A stretch of 64,000 bases of DNA from Roseomonas gilardii. Its GTDB lineage: Bacteria; Pseudomonadota; Alphaproteobacteria; Acetobacterales; Acetobacteraceae. The number at the start of each line of letters is the position of its first letter. Within the stretch, counting starts at the first letter, position 1. Positions 8,466 to 16,108 of this stretch are shown here, in pieces. The stretch covers positions 2,239,501 through 2,303,500 of the forward strand of contig NZ_CP015583.1 of assembly GCF_001941945.1 (NCBI RefSeq), read 5' to 3'. The translations under genes were made by a program, and so were the position numbers. Below the pieces are notes generated by a model. The model made no database searches. It was not told the DNA's origin and saw nothing but the letters and a program-made list of their open reading frames with translations.

Positions 8466-10555
8466 CACGCGACCTCCCGGTTCAGTTCCAGATAGCCCAG
8501 CCCGTCCATGGCACAGCTCCAGCCCGGGCCGACCAGGGTGCTCGTTTCCGCCTCGGCGACGATGCAGGGGCCTTGCACCACCGCGCCGGGCGGGAAGCCG
8601 GCGCGGTCATAGACCTGCCAGTCCGCGACCTCGCCCGTCACCGTGTCGCGCACACGCTGCGTCCGCACCGGCGCGGGGGCCGGCGCGGCCTCGGCTCGGG
8701 CGGCCGGGGCGGGCTTGTCCGTGAGGGTGGCAACGGTCAGCGCGAAGCTCAGGATCTCCACATCCGAGCCCGGCACCGGCCGGTCGTAGAAGCGGGCGTA
8801 TTCGCTGTCATAGGCGGCGCGGATCGCGGCGATGTCCGCCTCCGCCAGCGCGCGCGCCGGGAGTTCCACGGCGATCTCGTGTCCCTGGCCGACATAGCGC
8901 ATATAGGCGATGCGCTTCTCCTCGGTCGGACGGCCGAAGGCGCCGGGGGCGACCATGGCGCTGGCCTCGCGCGACATCTCCTCCAGCAGCGCGTTCACCG
9001 CGCCGAGGTTGAAGGTGGCGAAGCGCTGGTAGAGCGAGCGCACCACCTCGTAGCCCACCGGCGCGCGCAGGAAGCCAATGGCCGAGCCGACGCCCGCGCC
9101 CGAGGGCACCAGCATCCGGCGGATGCCGATCTTCTCCGCGACGCGGTAGCCATGCACCGGCCCGCCGCCGCCGAAGGCGATCATGGCGCAGCCGTCGAAG
9201 CTCGTGCCCGCCTCGATGGCATGGACGCGGGCCGCGTTGGCCATGTTCTCGTCCACCATCTCGATCACGCCCAGCGCCGCCATCTCCGGGGAGAGGTTGA
9301 GCGGGCCCGCCACATGCGCCTCCAGCGCCGCCGCCGACTTCTGCGGATACAGGGTCAGGTTGCCGCCCGCGAAGCTGGCGGGGTCGTAGCGGCCGAGCAT
9401 CAGGTTGCTGTCCGTCACCGCCGGCCTCTCGCCGCCGCGCCCGTAGCAGGCCGGCCCCGGATCGGCGCCCGCGCTTTCCGGCCCGACCTGGATCAGGCCG
9501 AGGCTGTCGATGCCGGCGAGCGAGCCGCCGCCGGCGCCGATCTCCACCATCTCCAGCACGGGGATGCGCAGCGGCAGGCCGGAGCCCTTCTTGAAGCGGC
9601 CGACGCGCGCGACCTCGAAGCTGCGGCTGGCATGCGGGGCATAGTCCTCGATCAGGCAGACCTTCGCCGTGGTGCCGCCCATGTCGAAGGAGAGCACCTT
9701 CGGCAGTCCGCGTTGCCGCGCCACATGGGCGGAGAAGATCGCCCCGCCCGCCGGGCCGGATTCCACCAACCGGATCGGGAAGCGCGAGGCCGTCTCGAAG
9801 GTGGTGAGGCCGCCGCCCGAGAGCATCATGAAGAGCGGCGCGTCGAGCCCCATCTCCCGCAGCCCGACCTGCAGCCGCGCCAGGTAGCGCGCCATCAGCG
9901 GCTGCACATAGGCATTGGCGACGGTGGTGGAGAAGCGTTCCCACTCCCGCATCTCGGGGCTCACCTCGGAGGAGAGCGAGATGGACAGTTCCGGCCAGAG
10001 GTCGCGCACGATGGCGGCGGCGCGGCGCTCGTGCTCCGGGTTGACGAAGCTGTGCAGGAAGCCGATCGCCAGCGCCTCGATGCCCTGTTCCCGCATCACC
10101 GCGACCTGGGCGCGCACGGCGTCCTCGTCGAGCGGCAGCAGCACCTGGCCGCGATGGTCCAGCCGCTCCGGCACCGGCAGGCGCAGGCGGCGCGGCACCA
10201 GCGGCTCCGGCAGGGCGATGTTCAGGTCGTACTGGTCGTAGCGGCTCTCATTGCCCAGGGCGAGCACGTCGCGGAAGCCCTCGGTGGTCAGCAGGGCCGT
10301 CTTCGCACCTTTGCGCTCGATCACCGCATTGGTGGCCAGCGTCGTGCCGTGCACCAGCAGCGACACATCCGACGCGGCGAGCCCGGCCTTCTCCAGCACC
10401 AGCGCTACGCCTTCCAGCAGACCCTTCTCCGGGGCCGCGGGGGTGGTCAGTACCTTGGCCGTCCAGCGCTCCGTACCGGCTTCCGTGACCCGTTCCACCG
10501 CGAGGTCGGTGAAGGTGCCGCCGATATCGGCAGCCAGGCGGATATCGGCGCTCAT
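8465..10555 (-). CDS. hyuA: Hydantoinase A / oxoprolinase family protein
   Basis: The 696-residue product is the ATP-binding HyuA-type subunit. It begins with RLAADIGGTFTDLAVE, an actin/hexokinase-type phosphate-binding loop, followed by VHGTTLATNAVIERKGAKTALLTTEGFRD. A second nucleotide-binding segment SFDMGGTTAKVCLIE, the GGGSLAGID region and FGGGGPVHGYRVAEKIG are all intact. The ATG at 10555 was chosen because the family signature starts a few residues later; upstream in-frame sequence is low-complexity. It is the first gene of the hyuA-hyuB operon. The dehydrogenase gene upstream on the same strand is 273 bases away and may be separately transcribed. Confidence 0.9.
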   Translation of the reverse strand: MSADIRLAADIGGTFTDLAVERVTEAGTERWTAKVLTTPAAPEKGLLEGVALVLEKAGLAASDVSLLVHGTTLATNAVIERKGAKTALLTTEGFRDVLALGNESRYDQYDLNIALPEPLVPRRLRLPVPERLDHRGQVLLPLDEDAVRAQVAVMREQGIEALAIGFLHSFVNPEHERRAAAIVRDLWPELSISLSSEVSPEMREWERFSTTVANAYVQPLMARYLARLQVGLREMGLDAPLFMMLSGGGLTTFETASRFPIRLVESGPAGGAIFSAHVARQRGLPKVLSFDMGGTTAKVCLIEDYAPHASRSFEVARVGRFKKGSGLPLRIPVLEMVEIGAGGGSLAGIDSLGLIQVGPESAGADPGPACYGRGGERPAVTDSNLMLGRYDPASFAGGNLTLYPQKSAAALEAHVAGPLNLSPEMAALGVIEMVDENMANAARVHAIEAGTSFDGCAMIAFGGGGPVHGYRVAEKIGIRRMLVPSGAGVGSAIGFLRAPVGYEVVRSLYQRFATFNLGAVNALLEEMSREASAMVAPGAFGRPTEEKRIAYMRYVGQGHEIAVELPARALAEADIAAIRAAYDSEYARFYDRPVPGSDVEILSFALTVATLTDKPAPAARAEAAPAPAPVRTQRVRDTVTGEVADWQVYDRAGFPPGAVVQGPCIVAEAETSTLVGPGWSCAMDGLGYLELNREVA

Positions 10556-10717
10556 CGGCCCGGGTCCATCGGGGAAAGGGGTTGCGGCGCAAGGAGGCGC
10601 TGCGGCATCGGTGTCACTCCACGGTTCAGGCCGCGCGCGGGGCAGAGCCGGGGCCCCGGGGCGCGATGCGGATGTGGCCAGCAAGGAACGTGCCGGGCAT
10701 CCGCCGATCCTGCGCCC

Positions 10718-10738
10718 GGCTTTCCCGCGCGGGAAGCC
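10718..10738 (-). terminator. Hairpin downstream of the semialdehyde dehydrogenase gene
   Basis: GGCTTTCCCGC pairs with GCGGGAAGCC around a 14-base palindrome. It lies in the 273-base gap (10556-10828) between the end of the dehydrogenase gene and hyuA. The rest of that gap is C-rich, with GTCGCCCC-type short repeats near 10790-10815. No U tract follows the hairpin, so termination is only plausible. Confidence 0.35.
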
Positions 10739-10828
10739 TCCCCCCTCCCCGCGCGATCATCCCCGCTTCGCCCCCCGGGGCCGCCCCTGGAGTCGCCCCG
10801 GGGGTCGCCCCTTCGGGAGCGGCGCCGT

Positions 10829-12196
10829 TCAGGCGACCGAGACCGCCTTGATGTTCACGAACTCCCGGATACCGAAATGCGAGAGCTCGCGGCCATAGCC
10901 GCTCTCCTTCACGCCGCCGAAGGGCAGGCGCGGATCGGAGACCACGGGCTGGTTGACGAAGGCCGCGCCGCATTCCAACGCCTCGGCGGCGATCCGCTCG
11001 CCGCGCTCTAGGTCCCGGGTGAAGACGCCGCCGCCCAGGCCGAAGACGGAGGCATTGGCCACGGCGATGGCCTCCGCCTCGTCCCGCACCCCGATCACCG
11101 AGGCAACGGGACCGAAGATCTCCTCGTCATGGGCCGGCATCCCCGGCTTGAGATCGGTGAGGACCGTGGCCGGATAGAAGGCACCCGGCCCGTCCGGCAC
11201 CTCCCCGCCCAGCAGCAGCCGCGCGCCCTGCTCGATGCTCTGCCGCACCTGCCCGTGCAGTTCGTCGCGCAGGTCGCGCCGGGCGATGGGGCCGTATTCC
11301 GTGTCCTTGTCGAAGGGATCACCGAAGCGGCCGGCCTTCATCGCCTCCACCAGAAGCGCCTCGAAGCGCTCGCGCACCGGCTCCACCACGATGAAGCGCT
11401 TGGCGGCGATGCAGCTCTGGCCGGAATTGATCAGCCGCCCCTTGGCGCAGGCCGTGGCCGCCGCCTCCAGATCGGCATCCTCCAGGATCAGGTAGGCATC
11501 GCTGCCGCCCAGCTCCAGCACCGTCTTCTTCAGCACCGAGCCCGCCTTGGCCGCCACCTTGCGGCCGGCCGGGCCGCTGCCGGTCAGGGTCACGGCGCGG
11601 ACCAGCGGATGCCCGATCACCGCATCCACCGCGTCGCTGCCGATCAGCAGGGTGCGGAACAGGTCGCGCGGGAAGCCCGCCTCGCGGAAGATCTCCTCGA
11701 TCGCCAGGGCGCAGCCGGGCACGTTGGAGGCATGCTTCAGCACCCCGGCATTGCCCGCCATCAGCCCCGGCGCGGCGAAGCGGAAGACCTGCCAGAAGGG
11801 GAAGTTCCAGGGCATCACCGCCAGCACGACGCCAAGCGGGTTGAAGGCGACGAAGCTCTTGCGTGCCTCCGTCGGAGCGTCCTCCCGGCTCAGGAAGCGC
11901 TCAGCGTTCTCCGCGTAGAAATCGCAGGTCGTGGCGCATTTGCGGGCCTCGCCCTCGCCCGCCGTCACCGGCTTGCCCATCTCGGTCGCCATCAGCCGGC
12001 CGAATTCCGGGGCGCGGTCGCGCAGGATGGCGGCCGCCTTGCGCATCGGCACCGCGCGCTCGGCGAAGCTGGTGTGGCGCCAGTCGAGGAAGGCCCGGTG
12101 CGCCGCCTCCACGACCTGCGCCACCCCGGCGGGCGGCAGGGAGTCGTATTCCCTGACGGTCTGGCCGTTCACCGGATTCACCGAAGCGATTGCCAT
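10829..12196 (-). CDS. gabD: NAD-dependent succinate-semialdehyde dehydrogenase family protein
   Basis: The 455-residue aldehyde dehydrogenase oxidises an aldehyde such as succinate semialdehyde to the acid. The sequence shows the NAD-binding PWNFPFWQ segment (129-136), TGSGPAGRKVA (205-215), the general base in VLELGG (Glu228) and the nucleophile in NSGQSCIAAKR (Cys262). The length matches the short bacterial YneI/GabD-like clade, about 455 residues. The start ATG at 12196 is followed by IASVNPVNGQ, a typical opening. A 455-residue YneI-type enzyme can use NAD or NADP. The nearby hydantoinase genes and a class III aminotransferase 9 kb away hint at amine or lactam breakdown, but this link is an inference. 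Confidence 0.87.
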   Translation of the reverse strand: MAIASVNPVNGQTVREYDSLPPAGVAQVVEAAHRAFLDWRHTSFAERAVPMRKAAAILRDRAPEFGRLMATEMGKPVTAGEGEARKCATTCDFYAENAERFLSREDAPTEARKSFVAFNPLGVVLAVMPWNFPFWQVFRFAAPGLMAGNAGVLKHASNVPGCALAIEEIFREAGFPRDLFRTLLIGSDAVDAVIGHPLVRAVTLTGSGPAGRKVAAKAGSVLKKTVLELGGSDAYLILEDADLEAAATACAKGRLINSGQSCIAAKRFIVVEPVRERFEALLVEAMKAGRFGDPFDKDTEYGPIARRDLRDELHGQVRQSIEQGARLLLGGEVPDGPGAFYPATVLTDLKPGMPAHDEEIFGPVASVIGVRDEAEAIAVANASVFGLGGGVFTRDLERGERIAAEALECGAAFVNQPVVSDPRLPFGGVKESGYGRELSHFGIREFVNIKAVSVA

Positions 12197-12294
12197 GCTG
12201 GGGGCCTCCTCTGTGCTCGCGCGGAGCCGGACAGGATGCCGCGCCGGGCGCCCCGGAAGGGGGCCGGTACGGTCCGGAGGCTTATCTAGGCAGG

Positions 12295-12318
12295 CACCCG
12301 GGCGGATCGGCCCGGGTG
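12295..12318 (-). terminator. Hairpin between the SDR and dehydrogenase genes
   Basis: CACCCGGGC (12295-12303) and GCCCGGGTG (12310-12318) form a perfect 9-base stem with a GGATCG loop, 44 bases after the SDR stop. No U tract follows. It probably separates the SDR transcript from the dehydrogenase gene. Confidence 0.45.
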
Positions 12319-12361
12319 ACGGGCTCGTGATGCGCCATCCCAGCGACGGGCGCCCCGGCGG

Positions 12362-13102
12362 TCAGACGTGCTGCCCGCCGTTGATGTGGATCTCCGCCCC
12401 GTTGATGTAGGAGGAGGCCTGGGAGCAGAGGAAGAGGATGGTCTCCGCCACCTCCCGCGCCTCGCCCAGCCGGCGCATCGGGATCTGTTCCTCGACGATC
12501 TTCTCCGTGCCGGGGGAAAGGATGCTGGTGCGGATCTCGCCCGGGGCGATGGCGTTCACGCGGATGCCATGGGCGCCGAACTCATGCGCCATCTCCCGCG
12601 TCAGGGCGTTCAGCGCCGCCTTGGAACAGGCATAGGCAGGCCCGGCGAAGGGATGCACGCGCGAGCCGACGATCGAGGTGACGTTGACGATGTTGCCGCC
12701 CGCCACGTGCAGTTCCTCGAACAGCCCGCGCGCCAGCAGGGCGATGGAGAAGAGGTTGACGTTGAAGACCGCGTTCCAGGCGGCATAGTCCGTCTGCATC
12801 ACCCCCATGCGGCCACCGCCCGGCCCCTTGGGGGAGATGCCGGCATTGTTCACCAGCGCATGCAGCCGCCCGTCCGGCAGGCGCTGCTTCACCAGGGCGA
12901 TCAGCTCGCCCACCTGCACCGGGTCGGAGAGATCGGCCTGGAGATGGCTTTCCCGCGCCTCGGGCCAGCGGCATTCCTCGGAGAAGGGCTGCCGCGACAC
13001 GGTGAGGATGCGCCAGCCTTCCTCCTGGAAGCGCTTGACCGTGGCGTGGCCGATTCCCCGGCTGGCGCCGGTCAGCAGCATGGTCTTGCGGGTGGTGGAC
13101 AT
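12362..13102 (-). CDS. SDR family NAD(P)-dependent oxidoreductase
   Basis: The 246-residue product is a classical short-chain dehydrogenase. The cofactor loop TGASRGIG is at 11-18, NNAG follows in LVNNAGIS, and the catalytic set is present as a Ser in NVTSIVGS and YACSK with Tyr and Lys. The C-terminus has the common INGAEIHINGGQHV ending. The ATG at 13102 was chosen because the cofactor loop begins ten residues later. The substrate is unknown; SDRs of this subgroup reduce keto groups of sugars, acyl chains or alcohols. It stands between the LprI-like gene and the dehydrogenase on the same strand, with 100-base gaps on both sides, so it may be monocistronic. Confidence 0.88.
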   Translation of the reverse strand: MSTTRKTMLLTGASRGIGHATVKRFQEEGWRILTVSRQPFSEECRWPEARESHLQADLSDPVQVGELIALVKQRLPDGRLHALVNNAGISPKGPGGGRMGVMQTDYAAWNAVFNVNLFSIALLARGLFEELHVAGGNIVNVTSIVGSRVHPFAGPAYACSKAALNALTREMAHEFGAHGIRVNAIAPGEIRTSILSPGTEKIVEEQIPMRRLGEAREVAETILFLCSQASSYINGAEIHINGGQHV

Positions 13103-13209
13103 GCGGGCCCCCTCGGTGCGGCGCACCATCTCTAGAACATTTCCGGTTCCCTGGCCCTGGCCGCGAGGACTCTTGCGCTCCTCGCCGCAGCGGCGCGCCC
13201 CCGGCGGCG

Positions 13210-14040
13210 CTAGCGCCCGGACGGGGAGCGCTGGGAGGGCGAGCGCCGGGACGGACGGTCGCAATCGACCTGCATGGCGGTCTCCGGCCCGAAGACGCCC
13301 GGCGCGTTGCCCTGCCGCGAGCCCGGCGGAAACACCGTCGTTCCATAGAGCACGGCGCCATGGCCCGCCATGCGCTCGCAGCGTGCGCCTTCCTCGGTGG
13401 CGACCGCATAGGCCCCCTCGGCCGTTCGCCGGATCGTCACCACGCAACGTTCCGCCGGGTCGCGGGAGCGCATGCCCGATTCGAAGCGCCAGACCGCCTC
13501 CGGATGCGAGGCGCCCTGGGGAGCCGCCGGCCTGGCGAGCCCGTCCACGGAGAAGTTGCTGCCCCGGCTGGTCCAGGAGCTGAGGACGAAGTCCAGGCCA
13601 CCGCCCGCCCCACTCCGGAGGAGCAGCATGTCCATGCTCGTTCCCGCGCCGAAATTGCAGTACTTCCCGTCCACAGTGCCCCCGGCGGCCGGAGCGGGCA
13701 CCGGGCCGGCTCTCTTCGCCCCCGGAGGCGCGGAGAGCGCCGCGACCCGCTGCTCATAGGCCGCCCTGACGCAGTCCTCCGTGCGGCAGCGGTTGCGCCC
13801 GGCCAACCATTCGCGTTGCGCGGCCTGCAATCCCGGCGCGCCGCCCTGGCGGGCGGACAGGAAGGCGGCCGCCATCTCCTCGTCGAGCCGGGAAAGCCCG
13901 CTGTCGCGGCAGATCATCCGCTCCATGTCGGAGCCCGCCCTGGCGCAGTCGAAACTGGCGGCCTCCGCCTCCGGGGATGGCAGGGCGGACAGGGCGAGGC
14001 ACAGCAGCGGCAGCAGGAGCCGGAGACACGCAGGGGTCAT
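13210..14040 (-). CDS. Secreted LprI-like (DUF1311) protein
   Basis: The 276-residue product starts with a clear signal peptide (CLRLLLPLLCLALSALPSPEAEA), so it is exported to the periplasm. Residues 29-95 match the DUF1311 / LprI pattern: FDCARAGSDMERMICRD, then LDEEMAAAF, then an AQREWLAGRNRC segment and a further Cys in EDCVRAAY. LprI in mycobacteria inhibits lysozyme, but most DUF1311 proteins have no proven role. The rest (about 110-276) holds YCNFGAGTSMDM and two more Cys, with a basic RRSPSQRS end, and is not recognised. It is an isolated leftward gene between the glycan operon and the SDR. Confidence 0.75.
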   Translation of the reverse strand: MTPACLRLLLPLLCLALSALPSPEAEAASFDCARAGSDMERMICRDSGLSRLDEEMAAAFLSARQGGAPGLQAAQREWLAGRNRCRTEDCVRAAYEQRVAALSAPPGAKRAGPVPAPAAGGTVDGKYCNFGAGTSMDMLLLRSGAGGGLDFVLSSWTSRGSNFSVDGLARPAAPQGASHPEAVWRFESGMRSRDPAERCVVTIRRTAEGAYAVATEEGARCERMAGHGAVLYGTTVFPPGSRQGNAPGVFGPETAMQVDCDRPSRRSPSQRSPSGR

Positions 14041-14117
14041 GGTCGCTCTCCCGGGGATGCGGCCCCGGTGCCGCCACGCGGCACCGGGCCTGCCCGGAAG
14101 CTAGGCCATCCCGGCGG

Positions 14118-14144
14118 CCGGCGTGGTGACCGAAAGCACGCCGG
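14118..14144 (-). terminator. Hairpin at the end of the leftward glycan operon
   Basis: CCGGCGTG (14118-14125) and CACGCCGG (14137-14144) form a perfect 8-base stem about 45 bases after the stop of the DUF115 gene. It is the likely end of the 21125-14190 transcript. The flank has no strong U tract. Confidence 0.45.
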
Positions 14145-14189
14145 GATTTCGTTCCGGCATCATTTTCATGTTCCCGGCGCCCCTCCGGC

Positions 14190-15380
14190 TCAGAACAGGC
14201 TCTCGAAGCCCACCTTCGGGAAGGCGTCGAGATGCGTGCCCGGCGTGGCGTTCAGCACCTCCACCCCGTTCGCCGCACCCCAAAGGTTGCAGTAGCTGTA
14301 GCAGACCTCCGACCAGGCGGTGCGCGGCGGCACGAAGATGCGGTTGCTGGTGTAGTTGTTGGTGAAGTGCGTCGGCCCCTGGGCGGTGTTGCCCTCCCAG
14401 AAGTCGAAGCCCAGCCGCGTGCGCTTCACCAGCTCCTCCGGCGGGATATGCGCCGTCGGATTCGGGTCCTGCTCGTCCTGGCCGCGACGCCGCACCTTGG
14501 CGATCGGATAGGAGTGGTCCACGCCCACCAGCACGATCGGGTTGCAGCCCATCATGGCGGCGATCTGGATCAGCACGATCGTCACGGTGAAGCTGTTGAA
14601 CAGCATCGCCGGCGTTTCCCCGAACTGTGGGAAGTTCAGGATCTGCTCGCCCGCCACGATCTCGCCCGGCATCGGCACCGGCACCTGGTTGGGCATGCGC
14701 AGGAAGCCGAGATACTCGAAGGGGATGAACTTGATGGATTCCGCATCCATCCCCGCCTCGTATTCCTCGCGGTACATCTCGATCTGCAGCCGGTCCGAGA
14801 TGGCCCAGTAGGGGAAGGCGAGCCCCCAGTCGGCATAGCCCATGAAGGAGCGGTTGGAGCCGAGGGCGATCTCCCCCTTCAGCCGCCCCATGTCGATCTG
14901 CCGCAGGCTGGGGCCGTTGCCGACCACGAAGGCACGCTTGCCGGCATGGCGGTTGCGGAAGGTGTCCAGCAGCAGCGGCACCTCGATCCGCAGCTCCCGC
15001 GTCCGGCCCAGGAAGTGGAAACGCCGGGCGCCCAGCGCATGCATCACCCGCACCGCCGGATAGCGGTCGTTCCAGGCGGGCTGCTCTTCGCCGCTGAGGA
15101 AGACCATGGACATGCGCGCGGGCTCGCTGAGGATCACCGCCTCCCGCGCCCCCACCGCCCCGAGCAGCGGGCGCAGACGCAGCGCCTCCGGCCGGTCCGG
15201 CGAGTCCGGGATGGCGTGGTGCGCCAGCCCGTGGCGCCGCGCGATGCCGGCGGCGATCGGCGCGTCCTCCTCGTCGGACAGGATGACCGGCGCACCGCCG
15301 CCGAAGAGGCGGTTCGGCGTCGCGCGCAGCCATTCCTCGGCCAGGTCGGCATCCGCCGCGTTCACATGGACGAAGCTCAT
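14190..15380 (-). CDS. DUF115 (MptE-like) protein, paralogue 2; candidate Maf-like glycosyltransferase
   Basis: The 396-residue product has an N-terminal half of unknown fold and a DUF115 / MptE-like domain that begins with AFVVGNGPSLRQID at about 150-163 and continues through LGSNRSFMGY and NPIVLVGVDHSYP near 290. The GNGPSL turn and the VGVDHSYP strand are the features shared with bacterial Maf proteins, which attach nonulosonic acids to flagellin. This copy shares the GNGPS and aromatic-rich C-terminal pattern with paralogue 1 but has a different N-terminus. Its ATG overlaps the stop of the upstream gene (ATGA). It is the last gene of the leftward glycan operon. A role in adding sugars to protein or lipid is inferred. 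Confidence 0.75.
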   Translation of the reverse strand: MSFVHVNAADADLAEEWLRATPNRLFGGGAPVILSDEEDAPIAAGIARRHGLAHHAIPDSPDRPEALRLRPLLGAVGAREAVILSEPARMSMVFLSGEEQPAWNDRYPAVRVMHALGARRFHFLGRTRELRIEVPLLLDTFRNRHAGKRAFVVGNGPSLRQIDMGRLKGEIALGSNRSFMGYADWGLAFPYWAISDRLQIEMYREEYEAGMDAESIKFIPFEYLGFLRMPNQVPVPMPGEIVAGEQILNFPQFGETPAMLFNSFTVTIVLIQIAAMMGCNPIVLVGVDHSYPIAKVRRRGQDEQDPNPTAHIPPEELVKRTRLGFDFWEGNTAQGPTHFTNNYTSNRIFVPPRTAWSEVCYSYCNLWGAANGVEVLNATPGTHLDAFPKVGFESLF

Positions 15381-16108
15381 GCCGCCACCTTCGCCTTCTC
15401 CTTGCCCGTGGGTCGGGCCTCGGGGGGTTTCTTCGCCGGCTCCGCCCCGGCCTCGGGCGCCACGGGCTTCGGCTCGGCCGCTGCGGCCGCCTTAGGGGTC
15501 CCGGCAGGCTTCGCGGGTTTTTCCGCCGTCACGGGTTCTGCTCCGGCCTTGGGAACAGCGGGTTTCGGCTCCGCAGCCTTCGCGGTGCCGGCAACCGGTC
15601 CGGGCTTCGCGTCAGCCACAGAAGCGGCAGGCTCCGTCTTCTCCGCCGGCTTGCCGCCTACCGGGGCCAGCGGCCGGTCCACGGCCAGCAGCAGCGGTCC
15701 GGCGAGGCGGGTGCCGTCCGGATGCGGCAGGCTGCGGGTCAGGCGCAGTTCCAGCCGGCCTGCCCCCGCTCCTTCCAGCGGAGCCTCAAGCGCCACCACG
15801 TCGTCCAGTCCGGCGAATTCCGCCGGAACCGGTACGGGACGCAGCGCCAGCGGCTTGCCCTCCAGCGTCGCGGACAGCGTGCCGAAGGGCGACAGGTCGG
15901 CGGGCGCGAGGAGCAGGCGGAGTCGGCCGACCGGCCCCTCCACCGGCGGCAGGGTCAGCAGGGCCGCCGGGGCCGGGCCGATCCGGCGCGACGGCAGGCC
16001 CTGGAGGAACTCCACCTCCCAGAAGCCGGACAGGGTCAGGTTCTCGCGCAGCAGGATACGGCGCGCCTCCGCCGCATGGGCCAGCGCGACGGGAAGCAGG
16101 GCGTTCAT
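15377..16108 (-). CDS. Hypothetical protein with Pro/Ala/Lys-rich tail, glycan operon
   Basis: The 243-residue product was not recognised. Residues 1-140 have alternating hydrophobic strands (NLTLSGFWEVEFLQG, RLRLLLAP) that resemble a small beta-sandwich. From about 150 to the end the sequence is a low-complexity tail of repeated A-E-P-K, K-P-A and P-E-A units, likely disordered and positively charged. No signal peptide or membrane helix is seen. Overlaps of four bases with both neighbours tie it to the glycosyltransferase and the DUF115 protein, so a scaffold or accessory role in glycan transfer is possible. The tail resembles TonB-like or wall-spanning linkers in composition only. Confidence 0.6.
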   Translation of the reverse strand: MNALLPVALAHAAEARRILLRENLTLSGFWEVEFLQGLPSRRIGPAPAALLTLPPVEGPVGRLRLLLAPADLSPFGTLSATLEGKPLALRPVPVPAEFAGLDDVVALEAPLEGAGAGRLELRLTRSLPHPDGTRLAGPLLLAVDRPLAPVGGKPAEKTEPAASVADAKPGPVAGTAKAAEPKPAVPKAGAEPVTAEKPAKPAGTPKAAAAAEPKPVAPEAGAEPAKKPPEARPTGKEKAKVAA

